DNA from: Glaciihabitans sp. dw_435
GTDB lineage: Bacteria > Actinomycetota > Actinomycetes > Actinomycetales > Microbacteriaceae
Length of the DNA: 64,000 nucleotides
Assembly (NCBI RefSeq): GCF_018449675.1
Contig: NZ_JAAVUZ010000001.1
Location: 124,001-188,000 of the forward strand
Reading direction: 5' to 3'
Below, piece after piece: positions 35,821 to 43,067 of the stretch (position 1 is the stretch's first letter; the number at the start of each line of letters is the position of its first letter). Below the pieces are notes generated by a model, which searched no databases, was not told the DNA's origin, and worked only from the letters and a program-made list of their open reading frames with translations. A program made the position numbers and the translations under genes.

Positions 35821-37079
35821 GGAACCGCGCGGCGGCGGCGTTTGTCGTCGTGGCCGCGGTCGTGGCATCCACTTTCCTGGGTGCCGCACCCGCCAGCGCC
35901 GACTACATCCGTGACGGCGAGTACTGGCTCACGCAGTACGGAATCACCAAGGCCTGGGCCACCACCGAGGGCAAGGGCGTCACGATCGCGATCATCGACA
36001 CGGGCGTCGATGGCAGCCACAGCGACCTGACCGGCGCAGTTGTCGGCGGCGCCGACTTCTCCGGCGACGGCTCGAGCAACGGGCAGACGCCGGTGGGCTC
36101 CGACAGTGATCACGGAACCATGGTCGCCTCCCTGGCCGCCGGTCGCGGAACCGGGGCGAGCGACGGCATCATCGGTGTGGCCCCGCAGGCATCGCTGCTG
36201 TCGATCTCGATCGGCTTCGGCCAGGGCACGACCGACTCCGACGATCAGGTCGCCGACGCCGTCATCTGGGCTGTCGACCACGGCGCGGACGTCATCAACA
36301 TGTCGCTGACCCGCAACACGCTCAGCTGGCCCGAGAGCTGGGACAAGGCGTTCCTGTACGCCATGGATCACAACGTCGTTGTCGTCGCGGCGGCCGGCAA
36401 CCGGGGGAGTGGCACGACCTCGGTCGGCGCCCCCGCCACCATGCCCGGTGTGCTGACAGTTGCCGGCGTTGACCGCAACGGCGCTGCGAGTCTGGATGCC
36501 TCGGCGCAGGGCATCACGATCGGCGTATCGGCCCCCAGCGAGCAGCTTCTCGGTGCGGTGCCCGGCGGCGGTGTCGTCATCTGGAACGGAACGAGCGGCT
36601 CGACCCCGATCGTCGCCGGAGTTGCCGCCCTCGTGATCGCCGCGCACCCGGGTCTGAGCGCCGCCAACGTGATCAACCGCATCATCAAGACGGCCACACC
36701 GGCCGGTGCTGCGGGCGCGGATCCCATTTATGGGTTCGGCCTGGTCAACGCGGCCGCGGCTGTGAACAACACGGTCGCGTCGGTGACGGCAAATCCCATG
36801 GGAAGTCTCACCGACTGGATCCGCATTAACCGCCGCGCCGCGGGTACCGCGACACCGACCCTGCCGCCGGTGACGCCGACGCCGTCCGCGACATCCACGT
36901 CCGCACCCGTCGTCGAGGCGGCCGGCCCACAGAACCCGCTCGGCACCCTCTACCCGTCTGCGATCGAGCTGCGAACCGTCGGTCTGCCGGTTCTCGTGCT
37001 GCTGATATTTGCGGTGCTGTTGGTGTTGCTCATAGTTGTCGCCACTCGGCATTTTAGGTACCTGAGCCGAAGGGAGTAG
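35817..37079 (+). CDS. Secreted, membrane-anchored S8 (subtilisin-like) serine protease
   Basis: 420 residues from the ATG at 35817, which overlaps the DUF501 stop (ATGA). Signal peptide about 1-28, cut near ASA-DY. The catalytic triad is Asp61 (IIDTGVDGSH), His99 (DHGTMVAS) and Ser260 (NGTSGSTP, a variant of GTSMAAP), with Asn195 as the oxyanion residue. A Pro/Thr-rich linker (about 345-370) leads to a C-terminal transmembrane helix and RHFRYLSRRE tail, so the protease faces outside. The layout resembles mycosins of type VII secretion, but no ESX genes are present here. Coupling to ftsB hints at a cell-wall or division role; that is inference. Confidence 0.92.
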   Translation: MRNRAAAAFVVVAAVVASTFLGAAPASADYIRDGEYWLTQYGITKAWATTEGKGVTIAIIDTGVDGSHSDLTGAVVGGADFSGDGSSNGQTPVGSDSDHGTMVASLAAGRGTGASDGIIGVAPQASLLSISIGFGQGTTDSDDQVADAVIWAVDHGADVINMSLTRNTLSWPESWDKAFLYAMDHNVVVVAAAGNRGSGTTSVGAPATMPGVLTVAGVDRNGAASLDASAQGITIGVSAPSEQLLGAVPGGGVVIWNGTSGSTPIVAGVAALVIAAHPGLSAANVINRIIKTATPAGAAGADPIYGFGLVNAAAAVNNTVASVTANPMGSLTDWIRINRRAAGTATPTLPPVTPTPSATSTSAPVVEAAGPQNPLGTLYPSAIELRTVGLPVLVLLIFAVLLVLLIVVATRHFRYLSRRE

Positions 37080-37116
37080 ATTAGAGGGGAATTCCACCGC
37101 TAGGAGACTCTCACTC

Positions 37117-38520
37117 GTGCCTAAAATCCTCATTGTTGGCGGCGGCTACGCCGGTTTCTACACGGCCCTCAAACTCGAAAAGTGGCTACGCCGCGGCGAG
37201 GCTGAGGTCACTGTTGTTGACCCCCTGCCGTACATGACATACCAGCCCTTCCTCCCCGAGGTCGCCGCTGGGTCTATCGAACCGCGTCACGCGGTCGTCG
37301 CACTGCGACGTCACCTGAAGTCCACCAAGGTCGTCACGGCCAAAGTCACTTCCATCAACCACGCGACCAAGACCGCGACCATCACCCCCGCCGTCGGCGA
37401 GGCATGGGAAGAGACCTACGACATGATCGTGGTCACCGCCGGCAGCGTTTCGCGCACCTTCCCGATCCCCGGTGTTGCCGACGAGGCCATCGGCCTCAAG
37501 AGCATCGAAGAGGCAATCGCGATCCGCGACAAGGTCCTCTCCAACTTCGAGAAGGCGTCCAACCTTCCCGCCGGCCCCGAGCGCGACCGTCTGCTGACCG
37601 TCGTCGTCGTCGGCGGTGGCTTCGCCGGTATCGAGATCTTCGCCGAACTGCGCAGCCTCGCTAGCGACCTGCTGCGGTACTACCCGAACCTCACGATCGA
37701 TGACACCCACTTCCACCTCATCGAGGCAATGGGACGCATCATGCCCGAGGTGTCGCTCAAGACCAGCCACTGGGTGCTCAAGAACCTCGCTCAGCGCGAG
37801 GCCATCGTCCACCTCGAGACGCAGCTGACCTCCGCCGTCGGCGGCAAGATCGAGTTGTCCACGGGTGAGTCGTTCGAGACCGACCTCATCGTTTGGACCG
37901 CCGGCGTCATGGCCAACCCGGTCCTGCGCAACACCGACCTTCCGACCGAAGAGCGCGGACGCCTGCGCGTTCAGCCCGACCTTCGCGTCATCAACGACGA
38001 CGGAATCGTCGCCGACGCATGGGGTGCTGGCGACGTCAGCGCGGTCCCCGACCTGACCGGTAAGGGTGTCGGTGGCTTCTGCGTGCCGAACGCACAGCAC
38101 GCCGTTCGCCAGGGCAAGCAGCTCGCGAAGAACATCGTCGCGGTCCTCCGCGGCGAGCTTCCGAAGGACTACATCCACGAGAACGAGGGCGCTGTCGCAG
38201 GCCTCGGTATCGGTGTTGGTGTCTTCCAGCGCGGCAACCTCGCATTCACCGGCTTCATCGCCTGGGGCATGCACCGCGGTTACCACGGACTCGCGATCCC
38301 CATGTGGGAGCGCAAGATCCGCGTCTTCGGCAACTGGGCCTTCAACGCCGTGCTTCGTCGCGACATCGTTGGTATCCCGGCCAGCCAGGACCCGCGCGCG
38401 TACTTCCAGGAGTTCGCATCGCGGCCGAAGCCCGCTGCTGCAGCGGTCGAAGAGCCGAAGATCCCGACGCCTGCTGGAGCGCCCGACGCTCCGATCTACG
38501 CAAATCCGTCGACAAAGTAA
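37117..38520 (+). CDS. ndh: Type II NADH:quinone dehydrogenase (NDH-2)
   Basis: 467 residues, GTG start with AGGAGA about 10 nt upstream. The N-terminal FAD site is GGGYAG (8-13), and the NADH-binding Rossmann motif VVVVGGGFAGIE lies near 161-172. FLPEVAAG, GAGDVSAVPD and QHAVRQGKQLAKNI are typical NDH-2 segments. The C-terminal amphipathic region should attach it to the membrane. It passes electrons from NADH to menaquinone without proton pumping. A strong terminator follows. Confidence 0.93.
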   Translation: MPKILIVGGGYAGFYTALKLEKWLRRGEAEVTVVDPLPYMTYQPFLPEVAAGSIEPRHAVVALRRHLKSTKVVTAKVTSINHATKTATITPAVGEAWEETYDMIVVTAGSVSRTFPIPGVADEAIGLKSIEEAIAIRDKVLSNFEKASNLPAGPERDRLLTVVVVGGGFAGIEIFAELRSLASDLLRYYPNLTIDDTHFHLIEAMGRIMPEVSLKTSHWVLKNLAQREAIVHLETQLTSAVGGKIELSTGESFETDLIVWTAGVMANPVLRNTDLPTEERGRLRVQPDLRVINDDGIVADAWGAGDVSAVPDLTGKGVGGFCVPNAQHAVRQGKQLAKNIVAVLRGELPKDYIHENEGAVAGLGIGVGVFQRGNLAFTGFIAWGMHRGYHGLAIPMWERKIRVFGNWAFNAVLRRDIVGIPASQDPRAYFQEFASRPKPAAAAVEEPKIPTPAGAPDAPIYANPSTK

Positions 38521-38533
38521 CTCCGCACCACAA

Positions 38534-38572
38534 CAATCGGCCTAGCGCGGTATCCCCGCGCTAGGCTGATTG
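38534..38572 (+). terminator. Rho-independent terminator of ndh
   Basis: Arms 38534-38550 and 38556-38572 form a 17-bp stem with a single G-U pair and the loop TATCC, followed by TCTTTCC. It sits 8 nt upstream of the tRNA-Leu gene. Confidence 0.85.
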
Positions 38573-39142
38573 TCTTTCCGCCCCGATAGCCCAATTGGCA
38601 GAGGCAGACGACTTAAAATCGTCCAAGTCAGGGTTCGAGTCCCTGTCGGGGCACCAGAATCGATATCGCAATCGACCTCGGCGGCGGCGCGCATCGAGTC
38701 GCTCGGATCGCCGTGCCCGCGCCCGAGGGTCCGTCGTCGTCGCGAAAATTGTCGCGCCCACAGAGGTGAGGACCACTGCGATTCCCAGCGCCAATTGCGT
38801 GCCGGGTGTGGGCACGACTCCGGCGAGAATCAGCGACACCAGCCACAAAAGGGCGGCTCCCACCGTCAATGACTGCCACAGCGGATAACCGCGCGCAACA
38901 AACGTCACCGGGCGATCAATCGCAATACGTGTGACCAGTACGGCGTTGATGAGCGCAGAAACAAGCAGAAGAAATGCGAATGCCTTCGCGTAGGTCTCGT
39001 AAAAGCCCCAACCACTGATTGCCGCGTCTGCGGCTGGCGCAACAAACCACCCTGCGATTGGAATGGGCACTAGTGCCCACGCCAGTGTCATGACGATCGG
39101 CGCAGTGACTCCCGTCCGATCATCATTCGTGGCGTCAGCCAT
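38561..39142 (-). CDS. Membrane protein of unknown function, frame reads through antisense of tRNA-Leu
   Basis: 193 codons. Four hydrophobic segments occupy residues about 15-135 (for example VMTLAWALVPIPIAGWFVAP and LTVGAALLWLVSLILAGVV). After an Arg-rich stretch the frame continues across the complement of tRNA-Leu and stops at 38561. The last 35 residues are therefore antisense-tRNA translation and may not be functional; the ancestral stop was probably lost. The start is 5 nt after the stop of the preceding minus-strand gene, so it is the last gene of a three-membrane-protein operon. Confidence 0.6.
   Translation of the reverse strand: MADATNDDRTGVTAPIVMTLAWALVPIPIAGWFVAPAADAAISGWGFYETYAKAFAFLLLVSALINAVLVTRIAIDRPVTFVARGYPLWQSLTVGAALLWLVSLILAGVVPTPGTQLALGIAVVLTSVGATIFATTTDPRARARRSERLDARRRRGRLRYRFWCPDRDSNPDLDDFKSSASANWAIGAERQSA
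38580..38656 (+). tRNA. tRNA with Leu(TAA) anticodon and short variable loop
   Basis: Acceptor stem GCCCCGA/TCGGGGC, discriminator A, encoded CCA. Anticodon stem GACGA/TCGTC encloses CTTAAAA, giving anticodon TAA (Leu, UUA/UUG codons). T arm CAGGG-TTCGAGT-CCCTG. The variable region is only CAAGT (5 nt), so this is a class I fold, whereas bacterial tRNA-Leu normally has a long class II variable arm. A73 fits leucyl-tRNA synthetase recognition. Confidence 0.9.
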
Positions 39143-39146
39143 CGGG

Positions 39147-39881
39147 CTATGACCGTACCGCGACCACGACAGCGACGAACGCGACAGCGATGATGACGAA
39201 ATCGACCGCTGCGGGGATAAGGATCGGTCGTCGTATTTTGGTGAACACTATCCAGAGCACCAGTCCTGCAGCGGCCGACGCCAACGCGATCAGGAAGCTG
39301 ATCTGTATAACCGTGTGCAGCGTGCTTGCGGTTTCCGGGGAAGCATAGTCAGAGACCGTCCCGACGATCGATCCGTACGCGGCGACGAGGCACAGCAGCA
39401 CAAACCCGGCGCCGGAGTAAATAAACAACCAGCTGCCGACGAATCGGTCGATGGCACGCCGAACTGGGTGGGGATCTCCCTGGTCGATAGATGCTCGTGT
39501 GGCATAGACCCAGCGCCGAACGAGGAGCGCATTGAGAACCACCACAAGCGCTGTCGTGACGAAGAGGATGATGAGGCCGCCAAGGATATAACCGTCCAGG
39601 ATGTCCGGCGAAGCAAGAGGTTCCGCTGTGCTGGCGTCAGCGACGATCCTGAGAAGAGGTACACCGGCAAAAATAGTGGCGACTACGCCGAGTGGGCCGG
39701 TGAGGGCGATTCCGATCCAGAAGGGGATAAGGGACAAGCCGCCGTGTCCGTACAGGCCGAGGACGAGGCCGCCGGTGGTGAGCAGCAGAGTCACCGCAAT
39801 GTAGAGCAGGGTGGGCAGCGGACGAATCAGCGCGCGTCCGAAGACTGATGGGGTCGCGGTGTCCGCCGTCTCGGTCAACAT
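39147..39881 (-). CDS. Multi-pass membrane protein of unknown function
   Basis: 244 residues from the ATG at 39881. Five or six hydrophobic segments, including LLYIAVTLLLTTGGLVLGLYG, GLIILFVTTALVVVLNALLV and a C-terminal VDFVIIAVAFVAVVVAV. No signature motif seen. Its start overlaps the stop of the preceding gene by 7 bp, indicating translational coupling; a TTG at 39896 is an alternative start. Confidence 0.7.
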   Translation of the reverse strand: MLTETADTATPSVFGRALIRPLPTLLYIAVTLLLTTGGLVLGLYGHGGLSLIPFWIGIALTGPLGVVATIFAGVPLLRIVADASTAEPLASPDILDGYILGGLIILFVTTALVVVLNALLVRRWVYATRASIDQGDPHPVRRAIDRFVGSWLFIYSGAGFVLLCLVAAYGSIVGTVSDYASPETASTLHTVIQISFLIALASAAAGLVLWIVFTKIRRPILIPAAVDFVIIAVAFVAVVVAVRS

Positions 39882-40306
39882 CCGTGTGCCTGGCAATAGG
39901 TGAGCGTAAGCGGGACCTCATAGACGATAAACAGAAGGACGTAGGCCGCTGCGCCGATCAGCACCGAGATGATCGCAAAGATCGCAATCGACAATGGGCG
40001 CTGGGCACGATCGATGCTGGCAAATTTGGGGAGGCGCCAGCGGAGGACGAGAGCAAGCACGGCGAGAACTACGAGGGTCGGTGCGGCTATCCCGGCGAGG
40101 TCCGCGAGAGATACGCCCGAAGTCATCGCATCGATGCACTCGGGGAAGCAGTCGGGATACGGTGCGACCGCGTCCAGGAATCCCTGGACCACAAGCACTG
40201 CAGCCAGCACTATTGCGACGGGCGCGAACACGAGAAGCGCGCGCCGCCACGATCGGACTCGGGTTCGCGCGGGCGCAAGTTGTGGATCGCTCATAAACGT
40301 CATCAT
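39875..40306 (-). CDS. Small membrane protein of unknown function
   Basis: 143 residues. Three hydrophobic segments: ALLVFAPVAIVLAAVLVVQGFL, AAPTLVVLAVLALVLRW and SIAIFAIISVLIGAAAYVLLFIVY. A loop with two Cys (DCFPECIDAM) and a C-terminal pair (CQAHGC) could form disulfides on the outer face. It is the first gene of the three-gene membrane operon. The exact start (40306 or 40294) is uncertain because no ribosome site is visible. Confidence 0.65.
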   Translation of the reverse strand: MMTFMSDPQLAPARTRVRSWRRALLVFAPVAIVLAAVLVVQGFLDAVAPYPDCFPECIDAMTSGVSLADLAGIAAPTLVVLAVLALVLRWRLPKFASIDRAQRPLSIAIFAIISVLIGAAAYVLLFIVYEVPLTLTYCQAHGC

Positions 40307-40445
40307 GACAGGTCAGCAGAGCAGAACCATCCATCCGCGTGTGTATGTCGTGGGCCCCAAGGATGACCTTTCGATTGGGCTTCGGCATGCCATCGATCGT
40401 GTGCGAGCGGCCGCCGTAGGCTGCGTCTTCCTTCGTACCTTGCAT

Positions 40446-40455
40446 GTTACGTAAC
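40446..40455. promoter_or_regulatory. Palindrome GTTACGTAAC upstream of the ArsR gene
   Basis: A perfect 10-bp palindrome ending 8 nt before the -10 TACATT. This is a likely autoregulatory operator for the ArsR-type protein. Confidence 0.5.
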
Positions 40456-40463
40456 CGCGTGGG

Positions 40464-40469
40464 TACATT
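40464..40469 (+). promoter_or_regulatory. -10 hexamer of the ArsR-SRPBCC operon
   Basis: TACATT ends 6 nt before the ATG at 40476, the leaderless spacing. Confidence 0.55.
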
Positions 40470-40475
40470 AACGCT

Positions 40476-40796
40476 ATGGATGAGTTACTTCAGGCGATCT
40501 CGGACTCCAGCCGTCGAACGATGTTGGAGCAGTTGCGGCAGGGCCCGGCGTCGGCCGGTGAGCTTGCCGAGCTACTGACAATCGCGCGACCGGGGGTCTC
40601 CCGGCACCTGCGGGTGCTGCGGGAAGCGGGACTCGTCGACGTACGGCAGGAGGCGCAGCGTCGTGTCTATTCGATTCGCCCTGAGCCGCTTGCCGAGCTG
40701 GACGACTGGCTCGACAACTACCGTGCGCTGTGGTCGCAGCGGTTGGACGCCCTGCACACAGAAGTGACACGAGGACAACAACAGACAAGGAGTTAG
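40476..40796 (+). CDS. ArsR-type winged-helix regulator
   Basis: 106 residues. Helix-turn-helix SAGELAELLTIARPGVSRHLRVLREAGLVDVRQEAQRRVYSI is the ArsR pattern. There is no metal-binding Cys cluster, so it belongs to the metal-independent group usually paired with an SRPBCC partner. The next gene starts 4 bp later. Confidence 0.9.
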   Translation: MDELLQAISDSSRRTMLEQLRQGPASAGELAELLTIARPGVSRHLRVLREAGLVDVRQEAQRRVYSIRPEPLAELDDWLDNYRALWSQRLDALHTEVTRGQQQTRS

Positions 40797-40799
40797 ATC

Positions 40800-41351
40800 A
40801 TGGCCAACACCACTCGCACCACGCCTCGCATTATTGGCAGCCTGCGGGCGCTCGACGACGCGTCGCTCGACAAGGGCGTCGTACAGATGCGCGACCGGTT
40901 CACCACCTCGATTGATGATCTCTGGTCGGCGATGACTGAGCCGGACCGTGTCGCCCGGTGGATCGGCGAGGTCGATGGCGACCTGTCGGTCGGCGGCACA
41001 TTCACGGCACGGCTGACCAGCCATTGGGAGGGCCCGGCGCGTGTGGACGTGTGCGATGCGCCTCACCGACTAGTGATTACGATGCGGCCCGGGCAGGATG
41101 ACGAGACGGTATTCGAAGCGCGACTCTCGGAGTCCGATGGTGGTACCGACCTTGTGATCGAGGAGTCCGGCCTGCCCCTGTCCGAGATATTCGCTCACGG
41201 CGCCGGATGGCAGGCCCACGTCGAAGACCTCCAGACACACATCGCCGGGCGTGAGCCGGGTGCGTGGGTCGACCGCTGGAACGAGTTGGCCCCCACCTAC
41301 GAGGCCATGGCGGCATCGCTGGGTGGTTCTGTTTCCAGCGACTCGAAATAG
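40800..41351 (+). CDS. SRPBCC (AHSA1-like) domain protein
   Basis: 183 residues. TSIDDLWSAMTEPDRVARWIGEVDGDLSVGGTF is the classic AHSA1/START-like opening, with later ARVDVCDAPHRLVI and the C-terminal helix GWQAHVEDLQTHI. The fold binds hydrophobic ligands. ArsR-SRPBCC pairs are common in actinobacteria, but the ligand is rarely known. Followed by a strong terminator. Confidence 0.88.
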   Translation: MANTTRTTPRIIGSLRALDDASLDKGVVQMRDRFTTSIDDLWSAMTEPDRVARWIGEVDGDLSVGGTFTARLTSHWEGPARVDVCDAPHRLVITMRPGQDDETVFEARLSESDGGTDLVIEESGLPLSEIFAHGAGWQAHVEDLQTHIAGREPGAWVDRWNELAPTYEAMAASLGGSVSSDSK

Positions 41352-41355
41352 AGAC

Positions 41356-41386
41356 GAGGGTCCGGCGGCTCGGCCACCGGACCCTC
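41356..41386. terminator. Bidirectional terminator between SRPBCC and FMN reductase genes
   Basis: Arms GAGGGTCCGG and CCGGACCCTC form 10 perfect pairs with an 11-nt loop between convergent genes. Confidence 0.75.
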
Positions 41387-41408
41387 ATCACGGCGAATCG
41401 TTGCGTCG

Positions 41409-42008
41409 TTATGCGGCGTCCTCATCGGGCTCGTCGTCCGCGACCTCCTCGGAGGCGTGAAGTGGCTCCATGACCTTGGCCCACGACACGAGCTGGTCGA
41501 GCATGGTGTCGACGAGGGGCAGCAGGTAGTCGTGCGGTGCAAAGGTGGTGTAGTTCTCGAACTCGGTCATCAGGGAAATGGCGACCTGGCCACGAACCGT
41601 CGCCATTTGGAGTTCGGATGCCACGAGCCGGAGGTGCTCGACGGCGCGGGCGCCACCGACGCCGCCGTAGCTGACGAATGCGGCGGCCTTGTTGTTCCAC
41701 TCGTTGTAGAGGTAGTCGAGGGCGTTCTTGAGCACGCCGGAGGTCGAGTGGTTGTACTCGGGGGTGACGAACACGTAGCCGTCGAACTCGGCGATCTTCG
41801 CCGACCACGCCTTGGTGTGGTCCATCTGGTAGGCGTCGCGGGCGGGAGATCCAGGCTCGTCGAAGTGGGGGAGCGGGTAGTCCAGCAGGTCTACGAGCTC
41901 GAACTCGGCGTCGCTTCGGCGGGAGGCGATCTCCTGCACCCACTTCGCAACTGCCTCGCCGTTACGGCCCGGGCGGGTGCTTCCGATGATGATTGCGATC
42001 TTGGTCAT
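41409..42008 (-). CDS. NADPH-dependent FMN reductase family protein
   Basis: 199 residues. Flavodoxin-like fold with IIIGSTRPGRNGEAVAKWV at the phosphate-binding loop, DLLDYPLPHFDEP, VTPEYNHSTSGVLKNALDYLYNEW and SYGGVGGARAVEHLR, all diagnostic. The C-terminal tail is acidic. GGGAGAA precedes the ATG. It is divergent from an HxlR regulator, a pairing usual for redox- or electrophile-responsive quinone reductases. Confidence 0.92.
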   Translation of the reverse strand: MTKIAIIIGSTRPGRNGEAVAKWVQEIASRRSDAEFELVDLLDYPLPHFDEPGSPARDAYQMDHTKAWSAKIAEFDGYVFVTPEYNHSTSGVLKNALDYLYNEWNNKAAAFVSYGGVGGARAVEHLRLVASELQMATVRGQVAISLMTEFENYTTFAPHDYLLPLVDTMLDQLVSWAKVMEPLHASEEVADDEPDEDAA

Positions 42009-42034
42009 GAAGATTCTCCCTTTAGGAACTATTC

Positions 42035-42119
42035 GTGCGTAATGCGTGTTGACAGGAGTAAGAAGCGATCGGGAGCGAAATTTAGTCCCGCTCACGTTTA
42101 CGCACTTTGGTGTGCGTGA
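42035..42119. promoter_or_regulatory. GTGCGTRA half-sites in the HxlR/FMN reductase intergenic region
   Basis: GTGCGTAA at 42035-42042, then TTACGCAC (42098-42105), 6 nt, and GTGCGTGA (42112-42119). The latter two form an inverted repeat with 7 of 8 matches. These are probable HxlR binding sites controlling both directions. Confidence 0.55.
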
Positions 42120-42144
42120 GGAACACGAAGGGAAGTCATCCGGT

Positions 42145-42552
42145 ATGACGCTCATCACGTTGGAAACATCCGCAGCCGCCAACGACGGGTTTGACCACGG
42201 CGACATCTGCGAGCTCCCCTCGACCAGAGAGCTGGTCGAGGACGTCTTCACCATGACGAGCGATCGGTGGTCGATGCGGGTCATCCGTGCCCTCTCAGGC
42301 GGCCCCATTCGCTTCACGCGGCTCATGGCTGCCGTCGACGGCGTCTCCCACCGCATGCTCACCCGCACCCTGCGCTCCCTCGAGCGCGACGGTCTGGTGA
42401 GTCGCACCAGTTACCCGGAGTCGCCGCCGCGCGTCGAGTACGAGCTCACCGCCCTCGGCAACACGTTCAGCGAGCCGCTGCGTGCATTCATCCAGTGGAC
42501 CCACGATCACCAGGTCGAGATCGAACAGAGCCGCGAAAGGTTCGACGGCTAA
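42145..42552 (+). CDS. HxlR family transcriptional regulator
   Basis: 135 residues from the ATG at 42145. The HxlR domain is clear: FTMTSDRWSMRVIRALSGGPIRFTRLMAAVDGVSHRMLTRTLRSLERDGLVSRTSYPESPPRVEYELTALG. No N-terminal sensing Cys is conserved at the usual position; the only Cys is in DICELPS near residue 20, where HxlR redox sensors often have one. Divergent from the FMN reductase. Confidence 0.92.
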   Translation: MTLITLETSAAANDGFDHGDICELPSTRELVEDVFTMTSDRWSMRVIRALSGGPIRFTRLMAAVDGVSHRMLTRTLRSLERDGLVSRTSYPESPPRVEYELTALGNTFSEPLRAFIQWTHDHQVEIEQSRERFDG

Positions 42553-42591
42553 GTGCCGACGGAGGGCTGGCGGATGTCACGGCCCCACCCC

Positions 42592-42597
42592 TAGGGT
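42592..42597 (+). promoter_or_regulatory. -10 hexamer of the VOC gene
   Basis: TAGGGT ends 6 nt before the ATG at 42604. Confidence 0.5.
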
Positions 42598-42603
42598 GGT
42601 GCG

Positions 42604-42969
42604 ATGATCGGCACGCTGGATGTACTCGTCATTGACTGCCCCGACCCTCGCGCGCTGGCGCGGTTTTACTCGGAGCTCATCGGAGCCGAAATCGTGGCGT
42701 TCGATGAGGACTGGGCCGAACTGCTTCCCGTCGGCGGAGGTCGCCCGATCATCGCGTTCCAGGGCGTCGACAACTATCGTCCGCCGCAGTGGCCGACTCA
42801 GGATGTCCCGCAGCAGATGCACCTGGACGTGAAGGTCGATGACTTCGATGAAGCCGAAGCGGCCGTGCTCGCGCTCGGTGCGACGAAGGCGGGATCGGAA
42901 ACACCGACGTTCCGCGTGTATCTCGACCCCGCGGGTCATCCGTTCTGCCTGATCAAGCCGGAGGACTGA
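42604..42969 (+). CDS. VOC family (glyoxalase-like) protein
   Basis: 121 residues, single vicinal-oxygen-chelate domain: LDVLVIDCPDPRALARFYSELIGAEI, MHLDVKVDDFDEAEAAVLALGA and the closing YLDPAGHPFCLIKPED. This is the subgroup common in actinobacteria near glyoxalase/bleomycin-resistance proteins. Substrate unknown. Confidence 0.88.
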   Translation: MIGTLDVLVIDCPDPRALARFYSELIGAEIVAFDEDWAELLPVGGGRPIIAFQGVDNYRPPQWPTQDVPQQMHLDVKVDDFDEAEAAVLALGATKAGSETPTFRVYLDPAGHPFCLIKPED

Positions 42970-43003
42970 GCGGCATCTCGCTGCCTGACTGTGGCGTACC
43001 CTG

Positions 43004-43032
43004 TAGACCAGATGTATGTCGTGTCATAAGAT
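43004..43032 (+). promoter_or_regulatory. Promoter of the lactonase-MarR operon
   Basis: -35 TAGACC (43004-43009), 17-nt spacer, -10 TAAGAT (43027-43032). The -10 lies inside the operator palindrome. Confidence 0.5.
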
Positions 43033-43045
43033 GACACAACATACA
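43013..43045. promoter_or_regulatory. 15-bp inverted-repeat operator upstream of the lactonase
   Basis: Arms 43013-43027 (TGTATGTCGTGTCAT) and 43031-43045 (ATGACACAACATACA) are complementary at 14 of 15 positions around an AAG spacer. The MarR protein encoded by the second gene of the operon is the probable binder. Confidence 0.75.
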
Positions 43046-43067
43046 ATCCGAGCAGAGGAACCGCGCC

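Noticed and set aside
35817-37079. Type VII secretion locus
   Set aside because: Mycosin-like architecture, but no EccB/C/D/E, WXG100 or PE/PPE genes are visible in the window.
35775-37133. 452-codon minus-strand ORF
   Set aside because: Antisense of the S8 protease gene, Arg/Gly/Asp-rich and without motifs.
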